Of a stretch of 11,689 nucleotides of DNA, positions 1 through 7,128 are shown piece by piece. Made by a program: the position numbers and the translations under genes. The stretch is from Paraktedonobacter sp035294465 (lineage in GTDB: Bacteria; Chloroflexota; Ktedonobacteria; Ktedonobacterales; Ktedonobacteraceae), in contig DATGKW010000111.1 of the NCBI GenBank assembly GCA_035294465.1, forward strand, positions 1-11,689. Direction: 5' to 3'. Every line of letters starts with the position of its first letter. Positions within the stretch are counted from its first letter, which is position 1. The notes beneath the pieces were generated by a model that was not told the origin of the DNA, did no database searches, and was given only the letters and a program-made list of their open reading frames with translations.

Positions 1-31
1 TCTTGATACGGAAAGGACATGTGGAACGAGT

Positions 32-823
32 ATGGTTAATAATTCTCTTGAATGGCAATCTGTGCTGAAAGCTTTAGGTGAAATCTCTGTTGAAAAGGCG
101 CGAGCGATCCTGGGTGACAAGGGTACGCTGGCCTACACCGATGGAGCTTGCATCAAAAATCCAGGGGGGCCAGCCGGATGGAGCGCCATTCTGGTGCCTG
201 TCGACGCAGTGCTTAACGGCGAAGTCCTGCCGGACGCCAAACGGATCGAGGCTTTTGATCACATTCCGCCATCCCCGGAGACAACCAATAATCGCGCTGA
301 GATCGCAGCCATTCTGGCCGCTTTGTGCATTGCTCCGCGAGCCTGTCCCCTGACTATTTATAGCGATAGCGAATATACGATCAAGACGGCTCAGGGTCTT
401 TACAAGGGAAAAGCTAACCCGGATTTGTGGGATCTCTACAGAATTCTCCTGGGCAAACGCAGCGCTTCTACCACATTTGAATGGGTACGAGGTCACGCCG
501 GCCACATACAAAACGAACGCGCTGACGAGCTGGCAGGGCTGGGCGCCTGGAATAAAGATAGAGAAGCGTACCGCAAGTGGCAGGCATCGATGGCACCCGA
601 AGCCCGCAATACCCCTGCACCGGCCGAGATGGCCGAAATGCGCCGGATGGTACAAGATCTCAACGCGTTCCTGGCCACGATGGCCCCGGATAGCAATCGT
701 GTGGCCGGCAACGAACGCGACTTTATCATCAAAATGGGGAAAAGCTTTCGCAAAAATAATTTCGTACCTTCGCCCGCTCAGGCAAACTGGATCAAAGGGC
801 TGGCTAAGAAATACCGCGTGTAG
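32..823 (+). CDS. Ribonuclease H family protein with C-terminal extension
   Basis: RNase H fold protein of 263 aa, expected to cut the RNA strand of RNA-DNA hybrids in the cytoplasm. The full catalytic set is visible: D37 in YTDGAC, E90 in NNRAE, D112 in YSDSEY, H155 in RGHAG and D165 in NERADELA, in the order and spacing of RNase HI. The domain covers about residues 30-172. Bacterial RNase HI is about 155 aa, so this protein has an extra N-terminal stretch of about 30 aa and a C-terminal tail of about 90 aa. The tail has a Pro/Ala-rich linker (about 190-200), a helical part, and a basic end containing FVPSPAQANWIKGLAKKY, which resembles short C-terminal motifs of phage/plasmid-type proteins (inference). 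The ATG at 32 follows GGAACGAG at 23-30. The frame stays open to the left window edge, so an upstream start cannot be excluded. Catalytic function is likely; I do not assign rnhA. Confidence 0.88.
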   Translation: MVNNSLEWQSVLKALGEISVEKARAILGDKGTLAYTDGACIKNPGGPAGWSAILVPVDAVLNGEVLPDAKRIEAFDHIPPSPETTNNRAEIAAILAALCIAPRACPLTIYSDSEYTIKTAQGLYKGKANPDLWDLYRILLGKRSASTTFEWVRGHAGHIQNERADELAGLGAWNKDREAYRKWQASMAPEARNTPAPAEMAEMRRMVQDLNAFLATMAPDSNRVAGNERDFIIKMGKSFRKNNFVPSPAQANWIKGLAKKYRV

Positions 824-847
824 TCGCTCCTTCCAGTGTGATACAAT
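819..847 (+). promoter_or_regulatory. Candidate extended -10 promoter for the DUF169 gene
   Basis: TACAAT at 842-847 is preceded by TG at 839-840 one base away, giving an extended -10. The -35 region, 17 bp upstream at 819-824 (TGTAGT), is poor, as is common for extended -10 promoters. The predicted start near 854 gives a leader of about 40 nt before the TTG at 896. Seen only by consensus matching. Confidence 0.35.
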
Positions 848-895
848 AGGCTATCTTGCCGTTTTCGTGCCCCAGAAGAGAAAGGGAAAAACATC

Positions 896-1600
896 TTGTA
901 TCAGGACCTGGCACAGCGTTTTGTCGATCTGCTTCAACTCAAGCAGCTCCCTATTGGCATGGCTTTTGCCGATGGAATCCCCGCTGGCGTAGCGCATACC
1001 AACCAGCGCGTTCCCTCCGCCTGCACCTTCTGGCGGCTGGCAGAGCAAGGTGTGTTTTATGCGAGCACTGAAGACCACCAGGAGTGCCCCATTGGCATGT
1101 TGACTATGGGCTTCACAATGCCAGAATCCGTGCAACAGCGTGCCCAAGGTCTGATACAGACTATGAACGATGTCCAGTATTTCTCACCGGGCGAGGCCAA
1201 CGCACTCCCCATTGTTGATAAACCGCATAAGCATATTGTGTATGGCCGGCTCGACCAATTTCCAGGCGAGCCTGACGTTGTGCTCTGTATCCTGGATACT
1301 CAACGGGCCATGTTAGTTGCAGAAGCTCAGGACAACGTGAACTGGTTGCAAGGTGGCGGTCAATCAGCCTTTGGGCGTCCCACCTGCGCCGTCATCCCAC
1401 GCACGCTACGAACCGGCAAAACCTCCGTGAGCTTCGGATGCATTGGCGCACGCACGTACATCGGCCTGACTCCTGGAGAACTGGTCCTGACCCTGCCGGC
1501 CTCCGAGTTCGCCAGACTGGTCGAGCGCCTGGAAGTTACTATCGCTGCTAATGCCGCGCTTGCCCTATTTCACCAGGAGCAAGGAAGAAAGTTTAGCTAA
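896..1600 (+). CDS. DUF169 family protein (COG2043-like)
   Basis: Protein of 234 aa recognised as a DUF169 member, a widespread family of unknown function. Family-like features are LPIGMAF near residue 18, the SACTFWRLAEQGVFYAS block at 41-57 with C43, an EDHQECPIGM block at 59-68 with C64, and a C-terminal half with GRPTCAVIP (C164), SFGCIGAR (C182) and a closing LTPGELVLTLPASEF. C43, C64, C164 and C182 could form a metal or cofactor site, but this is inference. No signal peptide or membrane segment is seen, so it is probably cytosolic. The start is TTG at 896, chosen because GAGAAAGGGA at 878-887 lies 8 nt upstream; no ATG or GTG fits as well. It lies 72 bp after the RNase H gene, with a candidate promoter of its own, and converges on leuA with a 21-bp gap that shows no terminator hairpin. 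The specific role is unknown. Confidence 0.8.
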   Translation: MYQDLAQRFVDLLQLKQLPIGMAFADGIPAGVAHTNQRVPSACTFWRLAEQGVFYASTEDHQECPIGMLTMGFTMPESVQQRAQGLIQTMNDVQYFSPGEANALPIVDKPHKHIVYGRLDQFPGEPDVVLCILDTQRAMLVAEAQDNVNWLQGGGQSAFGRPTCAVIPRTLRTGKTSVSFGCIGARTYIGLTPGELVLTLPASEFARLVERLEVTIAANAALALFHQEQGRKFS

Positions 1601-1621
1601 CGTAAGGCCAGGGAGTGAGTG

Positions 1622-3346
1622 TCAGGCAGCCATAACAGAGCGGTTCAACGCGCTTAAGATCGCTTTAATCGCGGCAAGCTCCGTATTAGTTTCTATAGCC
1701 GCCCCGAAGAAAGCTTTGTGCGGGGTCGTTTCAATCTGAATATAGGCAACCGCCTTTGCATCCGATCCCTCACCAAGCGAGTGTTCGGTATAAGAGAGGA
1801 TCTTGAAACTGGCGATATCTCCCTGGTTGAGCGCGCGTGCAAAGGCATCGATAGGCCCATTACCCTGGCCTCGCACCTCGCGCGATACGCCTTCTATGCG
1901 CAGGTGAGCAGTACACGCGACGGTCTCGCGGCCCTGAGTGCTGCCTGTTTGTTCCGAGTGGAAGTGAACCAGCTGATACGGCCCATCACAGTGTAAATAC
2001 TCCTGCTCAAAAGCCTGGAGGAGCTGGCGAGCCGGTAGCTCCTCTCCACTGGCATCGGCCAGAGACTTGATCACTTTGCCAAATTCAACATGCATCTCCC
2101 TGGGTAGCTGTAAACCAAATTCGCTCTCCAGGATATAGGCCACTCCTCCTTTACCGGACTGAGAGTTGATGCGGATAATCGCCTCGTATGTGCGGCCAAT
2201 ATCCTGAGGATCAATGGGCAAATAAGGCACATCCCAGAGCGCACCAGGGGCGGGATCTTGCGCAGCCATACCTTTGCGAATGGCATCCTGGTGCGATCCC
2301 GAAAACGCAGTAAAAACCAGGTCTCCGGCATAGGGCCAGCGCACCGGAACGGTCATGCGAGTGCATTTCTCATACACAGCGCGGATCGCGTGGATATTGC
2401 TGAAGTCCAGTCCAGGATCGATCCCTTGCATATACATATTAAGCGCCAGAGTCACAATATCGACGTTCCCTGTACGCTCGCCGTTGCCGAAGAGTGTACC
2501 CTCAACGCGCTCAGCTCCAGCTAGCAAACCCAGTTCAGCGGCTGCCACACCTGTGCCACGGTCATTATGGGTGTGCAAACTGATAATCGCCGCCTCGCGA
2601 TCTCGCAAGTGGCGGCAAATCCACTCGATCTGGTCCGCATGCACGTTGGGCGTGGCTATTTCGACGGTTTCGGGAAGGTTCAAGATAATCTTCTGCCCAC
2701 GGGTCGGCTGCCAGACATCCATCACAGCCTCGCAGATTTCCAGGGCAAAGTCAACCTCCGTCAGGGCAAAGCTCTCCGGCGAATATTCAAAAACAACGTT
2801 AGTGCCGGGGAGGGCCGAGAGCAATTTTTTAGAGAGTTGCGCCCCCCGGACAGCGATGCCAATAATCTCCGATCTTCCCATACCGAAAACAATGCGGCGC
2901 TGCTGCTCTGAGGTCGAGTTATACATATGGAAAATGACGTTCTTCGCCCCTCGCAATGATTCGACCGTGCGCCGGATGAGTTCCTCGCGCGCCTGGACCA
3001 GCACCTGAATCTTCACGTCATCTGGAATATGGTTGCCCTCGATCAGACAGCGTACAAAATCAAATTCAGTCTGGGAAGCCGAGGGAAAACCTACCTCGAT
3101 CTCCTTGAAACCAATAGCCACCAGAAGCTTGAACATCTCCAATTTCTGCTCAATCCCCATAGGGATTGGTAGCGCTTGATTGCCATCGCGTAGATCAACG
3201 CTGCACCAGATTGGAGCGCTCACAATTGTACGCGCCGGCCACTGGCGGTCTGGTAAATCAACCGGTGGAAAAGGTCGGTACTTGGTGATCGGAGCTTTCT
3301 GCATCCCACGAGGTTTGTCCAACAAATTCTTTCCTGAATTATCCAT
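1622..3346 (-). CDS. leuA: 2-isopropylmalate synthase, type 2
   Basis: Catalyses the condensation of acetyl-CoA with 2-oxoisovalerate to 2-isopropylmalate, the committed step of leucine synthesis. The 574-aa protein opens with KYRPFPPVDLPDRQWPARTI (22-41), typical of the type-2 (actinobacterial-like) LeuA subfamily. The TIM-barrel catalytic domain has DLRDGNQA at 51-58 (metal-binding Asp and catalytic Arg), HTHNDRGT at 258-265 (metal-binding HxH) and GNGERTGN at 287-294. A C-terminal LeuA regulatory domain (about 455-570), with QGNGPIDAFARAL and GEGSDAKAVAYIQI, is the leucine-feedback domain in this family. The start at 3346 follows AAAGGA on the minus strand (around 3360-3365), 13 nt away; M15 is an alternative start. 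It lies 77 bp after the antiporter gene on the same strand, so co-transcription is possible. A weak own promoter is also possible (TATAAT at 3396-3401 with only a poor -35). No T-box leader fits in the gap. The other leu genes are absent from the window. Confidence 0.96.
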   Translation of the reverse strand: MDNSGKNLLDKPRGMQKAPITKYRPFPPVDLPDRQWPARTIVSAPIWCSVDLRDGNQALPIPMGIEQKLEMFKLLVAIGFKEIEVGFPSASQTEFDFVRCLIEGNHIPDDVKIQVLVQAREELIRRTVESLRGAKNVIFHMYNSTSEQQRRIVFGMGRSEIIGIAVRGAQLSKKLLSALPGTNVVFEYSPESFALTEVDFALEICEAVMDVWQPTRGQKIILNLPETVEIATPNVHADQIEWICRHLRDREAAIISLHTHNDRGTGVAAAELGLLAGAERVEGTLFGNGERTGNVDIVTLALNMYMQGIDPGLDFSNIHAIRAVYEKCTRMTVPVRWPYAGDLVFTAFSGSHQDAIRKGMAAQDPAPGALWDVPYLPIDPQDIGRTYEAIIRINSQSGKGGVAYILESEFGLQLPREMHVEFGKVIKSLADASGEELPARQLLQAFEQEYLHCDGPYQLVHFHSEQTGSTQGRETVACTAHLRIEGVSREVRGQGNGPIDAFARALNQGDIASFKILSYTEHSLGEGSDAKAVAYIQIETTPHKAFFGAAIETNTELAAIKAILSALNRSVMAA

Positions 3347-3423
3347 GGTTCACTCTAAGTCCTTTCAAAAAAGTGCGAGAGCTTAAGCCTCCATTATTAT
3401 AGCGCCATTGGCTTCATCCTCGT

Positions 3424-4521
3424 TCACCCCCACCAGAACGAGGCCGCGATAATCCCGTAGAGACCGATCAGCGCCAGGCCCTCCAGCCAGTTCGATTCGC
3501 CATCGTAGATAATAACGATACCCAGAATGGCGGCCAGGGCCAGGGCTGCTACCAGCAAAGGGGCCAGAACCAGCGTCAATTGGGCGCCTCCCATGAGAAA
3601 GCTGAGCAACACCAGAACAGGCGTTAAACCTAAAGCAACCTGAAGAGAGCTGTTTAAGATCACGCTCATGGCGAGGTCAGATTGATTGCGGGCCGCGAAC
3701 TGGATGCCAACGAAATGCTCTACGGCGTTGCCAGCCAGCGCCACGATTACCAGGCCGGTAAACGCGGGAGAGATATGTAAGAAGGTCATAGCAGGCGTCA
3801 AGGCAGATACGAACCAATCGGAGACAATGGCAGCGCCCACGCCAGCACCTATCAATATTCCCATTGCCAGCCAGAGCGGCCACGCAGCAGAGATCTTCTC
3901 CGTTTCCTGCTTGCTATCGGTCGCGCCCAGGCCACCCTTTAAAGTAACAGGAATACTAGCAAGAAAGATGACCAGCAGGATCAGGGCAACAACGACACTC
4001 AACATTTCTTCGTGCCCAGAGGCGGGGGTATGTAAGCCGTGAATCATCGTCGGGATTACCAGAGCTGCAACTGCCAGCAACGTCAGATTCGCGATCATAC
4101 GCGGAGCATCAGATGAGAAACGTTGAACGCCGTGACGCAACCCGCCTACGAAAAAGGCCAATCCCAGCACGAGCAGGCTGTTTCCGAGGATAGAACCAAC
4201 AATGGCAGCCTGGACAACATCGACGAGGCCGGCCCGCAAAGCAAAGATGCCAAAAAAAAGTTCGGGTAAGTTGCCAAGAGCCGATTGCAATACGCCCGTT
4301 GCTCCCGGTCCCAGGCGAGAGCCAAGTTGATCCGTAGCTGCTCCGACCAGAGCTGCGAGTATGGCAAGCGCCGATCCCGTCATAACAAAGATCAAGACCG
4401 AATTGGCCTGGAAAAATGTGAGAATACCCCCAAGCGCCGTGCAGGCCAGCGACCCAAAAATGAGCACCCATTCTCCCCGGCTTAAAAAAGCAGGCCGTTT
4501 TTTCATCGCGCTACGGATCAT
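3424..4521 (-). CDS. CaCA-family cation/proton antiporter (Ca2+/H+ exchanger, Cax-like)
   Basis: Integral membrane antiporter of 365 aa, expected to export Ca2+ (or another divalent cation) in exchange for protons. About 11 hydrophobic segments are visible, in two homologous halves joined by a polar linker at about 195-213. The two alpha-repeat signatures are GNLPEL at 83-88 (E87) and GNAVEH at 264-269 (E268), the family's ion-binding glutamates. Length fits bacterial CAX proteins of 350-400 aa. The frame can start at a TTG at 4542, but that codon lacks a ribosome site. The ATG at 4521 has GGGGG at 4533-4529, 7 nt upstream, so I chose it. A clear promoter and repeats lie upstream (4548-4705), implying regulated expression. 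leuA follows 77 bp downstream, with no evident functional link. Cation specificity cannot be read from the sequence. Confidence 0.9.
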   Translation of the reverse strand: MIRSAMKKRPAFLSRGEWVLIFGSLACTALGGILTFFQANSVLIFVMTGSALAILAALVGAATDQLGSRLGPGATGVLQSALGNLPELFFGIFALRAGLVDVVQAAIVGSILGNSLLVLGLAFFVGGLRHGVQRFSSDAPRMIANLTLLAVAALVIPTMIHGLHTPASGHEEMLSVVVALILLVIFLASIPVTLKGGLGATDSKQETEKISAAWPLWLAMGILIGAGVGAAIVSDWFVSALTPAMTFLHISPAFTGLVIVALAGNAVEHFVGIQFAARNQSDLAMSVILNSSLQVALGLTPVLVLLSFLMGGAQLTLVLAPLLVAALALAAILGIVIIYDGESNWLEGLALIGLYGIIAASFWWG

Positions 4522-4528
4522 ATTATTT

Positions 4529-4533
4529 CCCCC
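4529..4533 (-). promoter_or_regulatory. Ribosome binding site deciding the antiporter start
   Basis: GGGGG(A) on the minus strand lies 7 nt before the ATG at 4521. It falls inside the longer TTG-initiated reading frame, which argues that the ATG at 4521 and not the TTG at 4542 is used. Confidence 0.6.
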
Positions 4534-4547
4534 GTTATACAAAATTT

Positions 4548-4580
4548 GAACTACTCAGACTTGCCTCTGCTGAGTAGTTC
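4548..4580. repeat. Perfect 11-bp inverted repeat in antiporter leader
   Basis: Arms GAACTACTCAG (4548-4558) and CTGAGTAGTTC (4570-4580) are perfect reverse complements around an 11-nt spacer. In the antiporter transcript this would be an 11-bp hairpin ending 14 nt before the ribosome site. Only an interrupted T-rich stretch (AAATTTTG) follows on the minus strand, so it is not a convincing terminator. It may be a protein-binding site or an RNA structure affecting translation. The arm shares the word GAACTA/TAGTTC with the tandem repeat at 4659-4680. Confidence 0.7.
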
Positions 4581-4621
4581 GAACGAATGCAGAGAAACTG
4601 CACAGCGCCGCGTTACAGAAA

Positions 4622-4704
4622 TGCCAGGGCGTCTATGAGATGCAGGTCAAGCGTCATCCGAACTATTATCGAACTATTATATCGAAACTTTATGCTCCCT
4701 GGCA
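4622..4704. repeat. Spaced 8-bp inverted repeat TGCCAGGG / CCCTGGCA
   Basis: TGCCAGGG at 4622-4629 and CCCTGGCA at 4697-4704 are perfect reverse complements 67 nt apart. They enclose the tandem repeat and the antiporter -10. The right arm overlaps the -35 hexamer, so if the site is real it is more likely DNA-level (protein bridging) than a hairpin in the transcript, which would begin between the arms. Could be chance. Confidence 0.4.
4659..4680. repeat. Perfect 11-bp tandem repeat overlapping a -10 element
   Basis: CGAACTATTAT occurs twice head to tail (4659-4669 and 4670-4680), one helical turn apart. On the minus strand it reads ATAATAGTTCG twice, and the first copy overlaps five bases of the antiporter TATAAT. 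The second covers the predicted transcription start. Position and 11-bp phasing are those expected for a repressor operator (inference). Confidence 0.75.
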
Positions 4705-4705
4705 A
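4676..4705 (-). promoter_or_regulatory. Sigma-A-type promoter for the antiporter gene
   Basis: The minus strand shows TTGCCA (4705-4700), an 18-bp spacer and TATAAT (4681-4676): 5/6 and 6/6 consensus matches. The predicted start near 4669 gives a leader of about 150 nt containing the hairpin at 4548-4580. This is the best promoter match noted in the window. Confidence 0.6.
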
Positions 4706-4717
4706 TCCGCTGCGAGA

Positions 4718-4746
4718 TTGCAGTTGCTTTCTGTCTGTGATAGTCT
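4718..4746 (+). promoter_or_regulatory. Candidate promoter for the ABM-EamA pair
   Basis: TTGCAG (4718-4723), a 17-bp spacer and TAGTCT (4741-4746), with TG at 4738-4739 forming an extended -10. The hexamers are only moderate matches. It is divergent from the antiporter promoter, with the two -35 boxes about 12 bp apart, so a shared regulator could affect both. Confidence 0.3.
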
Positions 4747-4785
4747 AAATATCAATCAGATAGCGAAAAAGGAGAAAAACAGCAC

Positions 4786-5472
4786 ATGGCAATCAATTCT
4801 CAGAAAATGACCATTGCGGTCGAGCAATCGCCCTCTATCAGTACTATCATTGCTGTTATGCCAACAAAGCCAGATCAGGCCGGTAATATGCTTGCACAGG
4901 CTAGGCAACGAGCAGAAGTGCTGTCCCGCGCTGAGGGGTTCATTGCAACAGCCATCCATCATAGCATCGATGGCAGAAGAGTGTTTGAGTACTCCCAGTG
5001 GCTTTCCGAGTCGTCCTGGCGCGAAGCGATACAGAGGCTGTCCGAACATGAGAGGGACGATCTCGCTCAGTGGGATGCGCGCCTGTATGAAGTTGAGCTG
5101 GTATTTAATGTGTCCGGGTCAACAACGCTTGAGATTGCCGAGCAGTCGGGCCTAGTCGCAATGATCAACGTGCTAAGTACAGACTCCGGCCGGCAGAGCC
5201 AGCTCATGGATGTCTGGCGCAAAGGGGCCGAACAGTATTGGGAGCAGGTACCCGGCGCCGTAGCTGCAGCATTGCTCCGCAGCGAAGATGGCATGCGACT
5301 GATCAACTATGCCCAATGGACAAGCGGCGAAGCCTGGCAGCGAGCACGGCCCAAAGCCGGCGACAATCGCGCTGGTGGGCACGGCCTGGGTACATCGGAC
5401 CCGCACCTGTATCAGCTTGATACAATTCTCCTGGCCTCTTCCCAGCAAACAGGCAGCCAGGAAAGGGATTGA
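4786..5472 (+). CDS. Tandem ABM-like domain protein (antibiotic biosynthesis monooxygenase superfamily)
   Basis: A 228-aa protein made of two ferredoxin-like (dimeric alpha/beta barrel, ABM) domains fused in tandem. Each half has a hydrophobic opening strand (STIIAVMP at 19-26; LVAMINVL at 123-130), a helix ending near a Gly, and the family's central block: GFIATAIHHSIDGRRVFEYSQW at 51-72 and a degenerate counterpart GAVAAALLRSEDGMRLINYAQW at 157-178. Two-domain ABM proteins usually make an intramolecular barrel instead of dimerising. Members act as small quinone-forming monooxygenases, heme-degrading enzymes or uncharacterised proteins, so no substrate is assigned. The H58-H59 pair of the first half is not conserved in the second. 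The ATG at 4786 is preceded by AAGGAGA at 4769-4775, about 10 nt away. The EamA exporter gene follows after 4 nt, so the two form an operon; a small-molecule detoxification/export pairing is possible but speculative. Confidence 0.78.
   Translation: MAINSQKMTIAVEQSPSISTIIAVMPTKPDQAGNMLAQARQRAEVLSRAEGFIATAIHHSIDGRRVFEYSQWLSESSWREAIQRLSEHERDDLAQWDARLYEVELVFNVSGSTTLEIAEQSGLVAMINVLSTDSGRQSQLMDVWRKGAEQYWEQVPGAVAAALLRSEDGMRLINYAQWTSGEAWQRARPKAGDNRAGGHGLGTSDPHLYQLDTILLASSQQTGSQERD
5460..5468 (+). promoter_or_regulatory. Ribosome binding site deciding the EamA TTG start
   Basis: GGAAAGGGA ends 8 nt before the TTG at 5477 and overlaps the last codons of the ABM-like gene, suggesting translational coupling. 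A second purine-rich stretch (AAAGGAGAGAAAGGGAG, about 5487-5503) has no in-frame ATG, GTG or TTG at a usable distance. Confidence 0.5.
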
Positions 5473-5476
5473 CATA

Positions 5477-6427
5477 TTGTTCAGACCAAAGGAGAGAAAG
5501 GGAGAACCCGTTCTCGTATCCGATACTCAACCAGTTCAGGTAGAGACCCCCGTGCGCCAATCACGCTCTGGTCTGCTCTACGTCAGTCTGGCAGTCTGCT
5601 TTTTCTCAACCAGCGCGGTCTTTGTGCGCTGGTCAGCTCCGTTCAGTTCGGTCGAGATCGCTTTCTGGCGACTGACCATCGCGGCGCTTCTGGTAGCGAT
5701 CATAGGACTGCTGACGCACACGCAGCTCCTGCTCAAACGTCAAGAATGGCCGCGCTTTCTCCTCTATGGGCTGATTACGGCTTTGCACTTTATTTTCTAC
5801 ATCGCAGCTTTGAGCTTTACGACAATTGCTCACGCACTGGCGCTTGTCTATACATCGCCAATCTTTGTCACGCTCTTCTCAACTCTCTTCCTGCGCGAAC
5901 CTCTGGCCAGGCGCAAATACCTGGGCATTGGCATGGCGGTGATCGGCGTAGCGATTATGGCCGGATTCCAGCCACACTATACCGCCTGCAATTTAAGCGG
6001 GACCGGGCAATGTATGGTACTGGGCGACAGCCTGGCCATTCTATCGGCGATCTGCCTGGCGGTCTACTCGGTGATCGGACGAGGCGAGCGCGAGCGTCAC
6101 CCGCTCTTCCGCTATACGCTCAATGTCTATGGTCTGGCCGCGCTCTGGCTGCTGCCAGCTACCCTCTATTTCGCATTCCAACACCCCTATCCAACGGGGG
6201 CAGTGGCCGCAGTGGTTGCCCTGGGCGTTTTCCCTCTTGGTTTCGGGCACACACTCTACAACGCGGCTGTTCGCAAGGTTCACGCAACCTATGCCAACCT
6301 GATCGCGACCCAGGAAGTGACCGGCGGGATTATTCTGGGAATCCTCCTGCTCGGTGAGATCCCCTCATGGCTCACAATTCTGGGCGTCGCAATTACGCTG
6401 ATTGGTATTCTCGGAGTACTGCTGTGA
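5477..6427 (+). CDS. EamA/DMT-family transporter
   Basis: Ten-segment drug/metabolite transporter of 316 aa, a likely small-molecule exporter in the cytoplasmic membrane. Two EamA repeats are visible. The first, at about 33-163, opens with LLYVSLAVCFFSTSAVFVRW, has SSVEIAFWR (57-65), and ends in the family-typical TSPIFVTLFSTLFLREPLARR region followed by GIGMAVIGVAIMAG. The second, at about 181-316, has FPLGFGHTLYNAAV, the QE...LLGEIPS motif and ILGVAITLIGILGVLL. The open frame extends upstream to 5309, inside the ABM gene, but that part shows no transporter features. I place the start at TTG 5477 because GGAAAGGGA lies 8 nt upstream and it sits 4 nt after the preceding stop. GTG at 5552 (291 aa) is an alternative. 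A residue pair C171/C179 sits in the loop between repeats. The substrate is unknown. Gap 6428-6539 after it is A/T-rich, with a 7-bp hairpin (6446-6469) but no U-tract. Confidence 0.88.
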   Translation: MFRPKERKGEPVLVSDTQPVQVETPVRQSRSGLLYVSLAVCFFSTSAVFVRWSAPFSSVEIAFWRLTIAALLVAIIGLLTHTQLLLKRQEWPRFLLYGLITALHFIFYIAALSFTTIAHALALVYTSPIFVTLFSTLFLREPLARRKYLGIGMAVIGVAIMAGFQPHYTACNLSGTGQCMVLGDSLAILSAICLAVYSVIGRGERERHPLFRYTLNVYGLAALWLLPATLYFAFQHPYPTGAVAAVVALGVFPLGFGHTLYNAAVRKVHATYANLIATQEVTGGIILGILLLGEIPSWLTILGVAITLIGILGVLL

Positions 6428-6539
6428 ATTGTTGATGCTATCATCTGTTCTTACCCTGGTGAAAGAACAAGAAGGCTTTCCAATGAACAAGTATCAAAAG
6501 GAAGCTTTTCAAAACATGCACATGATCAGATATGATGGG

Positions 6540-7115
6540 CTATAAATTCGCCATTACACGTTTGCTAATGCTGCGCAGTGTAGCGTAGACCCCTTTGCCA
6601 CTGGCGGCAACGGCTTCAAACGTAGGCACACGGCGGCGGTTGAGATAGCGCTCTAAAATTGGCACGGGAAGCGCCGAGGGCATATCACGCTTATTCCATT
6701 GGATAACGAAAGGGAAATTGCCCAGGTCCTTACCCAGACGGCGCAGATTCAGCTCCAGCTCGGTAATGCTCTGGACATTCTCCTCGAATTTTTCCGCCTG
6801 CGAATCGACTACGAAGACGATGCCATCGGCACCGTTGAGCACAGCCAGGCGTGTGCGCTCATAGAGAATCTGTCCGGGGACGGTATAGAGATGGAAACGG
6901 GTGCGGAAGCCATGCACCCGGCCCAAGTCGAGAGGCAAAAAATCAAAGAAAAGCGTCCGTTCGGTCTCAGTCGCGATAGAAAGCATCTCTCCGCGCACTT
7001 TAGGATCAATACTTTTAAAGACATACTGGAGGTTTGTGGTCTTGCCGCAATACCCAATACCATAATAGACGATCTTACAATGGATCTCCTGGGCTGCAAT
7101 ATTGATGAGCGCCAT
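6540..7115 (-). CDS. mglA: MglA-type Ras-like small GTPase
   Basis: Small GTPase of 191 aa, very close in layout to MglA of Myxococcus and Thermus, which sets cell polarity and motility in those bacteria. The opening INIAAQEIHCKIVYYGIGYCGKTTN matches MglA, with P-loop G19-T27 (K25, T26). Switch I follows, with ERTLFFDFLPLDLG (52-65) holding R53, the intrinsic arginine finger, and T54. Switch II is TVPGQ (78-82, Q82). The base-specificity motif NKRD is at 141-144 and a SGKGV motif at 172-176. Numbering of R53, Q82 and N141 matches the M. xanthus protein, as I recall it. The P-loop has Cys23 where Ser is common. The ATG at 7115 has AGGGGA overlapping the preceding stop codon. It is the last gene of a roadblock-roadblock-GTPase operon, 13 bp after its neighbour. 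Roadblock proteins (MglB) are GAPs for MglA, so a cognate pair is likely. The symbol reflects family, and its role in this organism is not known. Confidence 0.9.
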   Translation of the reverse strand: MALINIAAQEIHCKIVYYGIGYCGKTTNLQYVFKSIDPKVRGEMLSIATETERTLFFDFLPLDLGRVHGFRTRFHLYTVPGQILYERTRLAVLNGADGIVFVVDSQAEKFEENVQSITELELNLRRLGKDLGNFPFVIQWNKRDMPSALPVPILERYLNRRRVPTFEAVAASGKGVYATLRSISKRVMANL

Positions 7116-7128
7116 GGGCTATCTTCCC

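Noticed and set aside
1601..1621. Terminator between the convergent DUF169 and leuA genes
   Set aside because: The 21-bp gap contains no inverted repeat or T-tract.
2355..3008. A 217-codon + strand open frame antisense to leuA
   Set aside because: Lies wholly within the certain leuA coding region on the other strand, with low-complexity Ser/Arg-rich translation typical of a shadow frame.
3347..3423. T-box or leader-peptide attenuator upstream of leuA
   Set aside because: Only 77 bp separates leuA from the upstream gene, with no Leu-codon run, T-box sequence or terminator hairpin.
5309..5476. Upstream extension of the EamA transporter frame
   Set aside because: It overlaps the ABM-like gene, shows no transporter sequence, and a ribosome site supports the start at 5477.
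6446..6469. Hairpin TGTTCTT / AAGAACA as a bidirectional terminator between EamA and mglA genes
   Set aside because: The stem is only 7 A/T-rich bp with a 10-nt loop and no T-run on either side; not strong enough to list as a feature.
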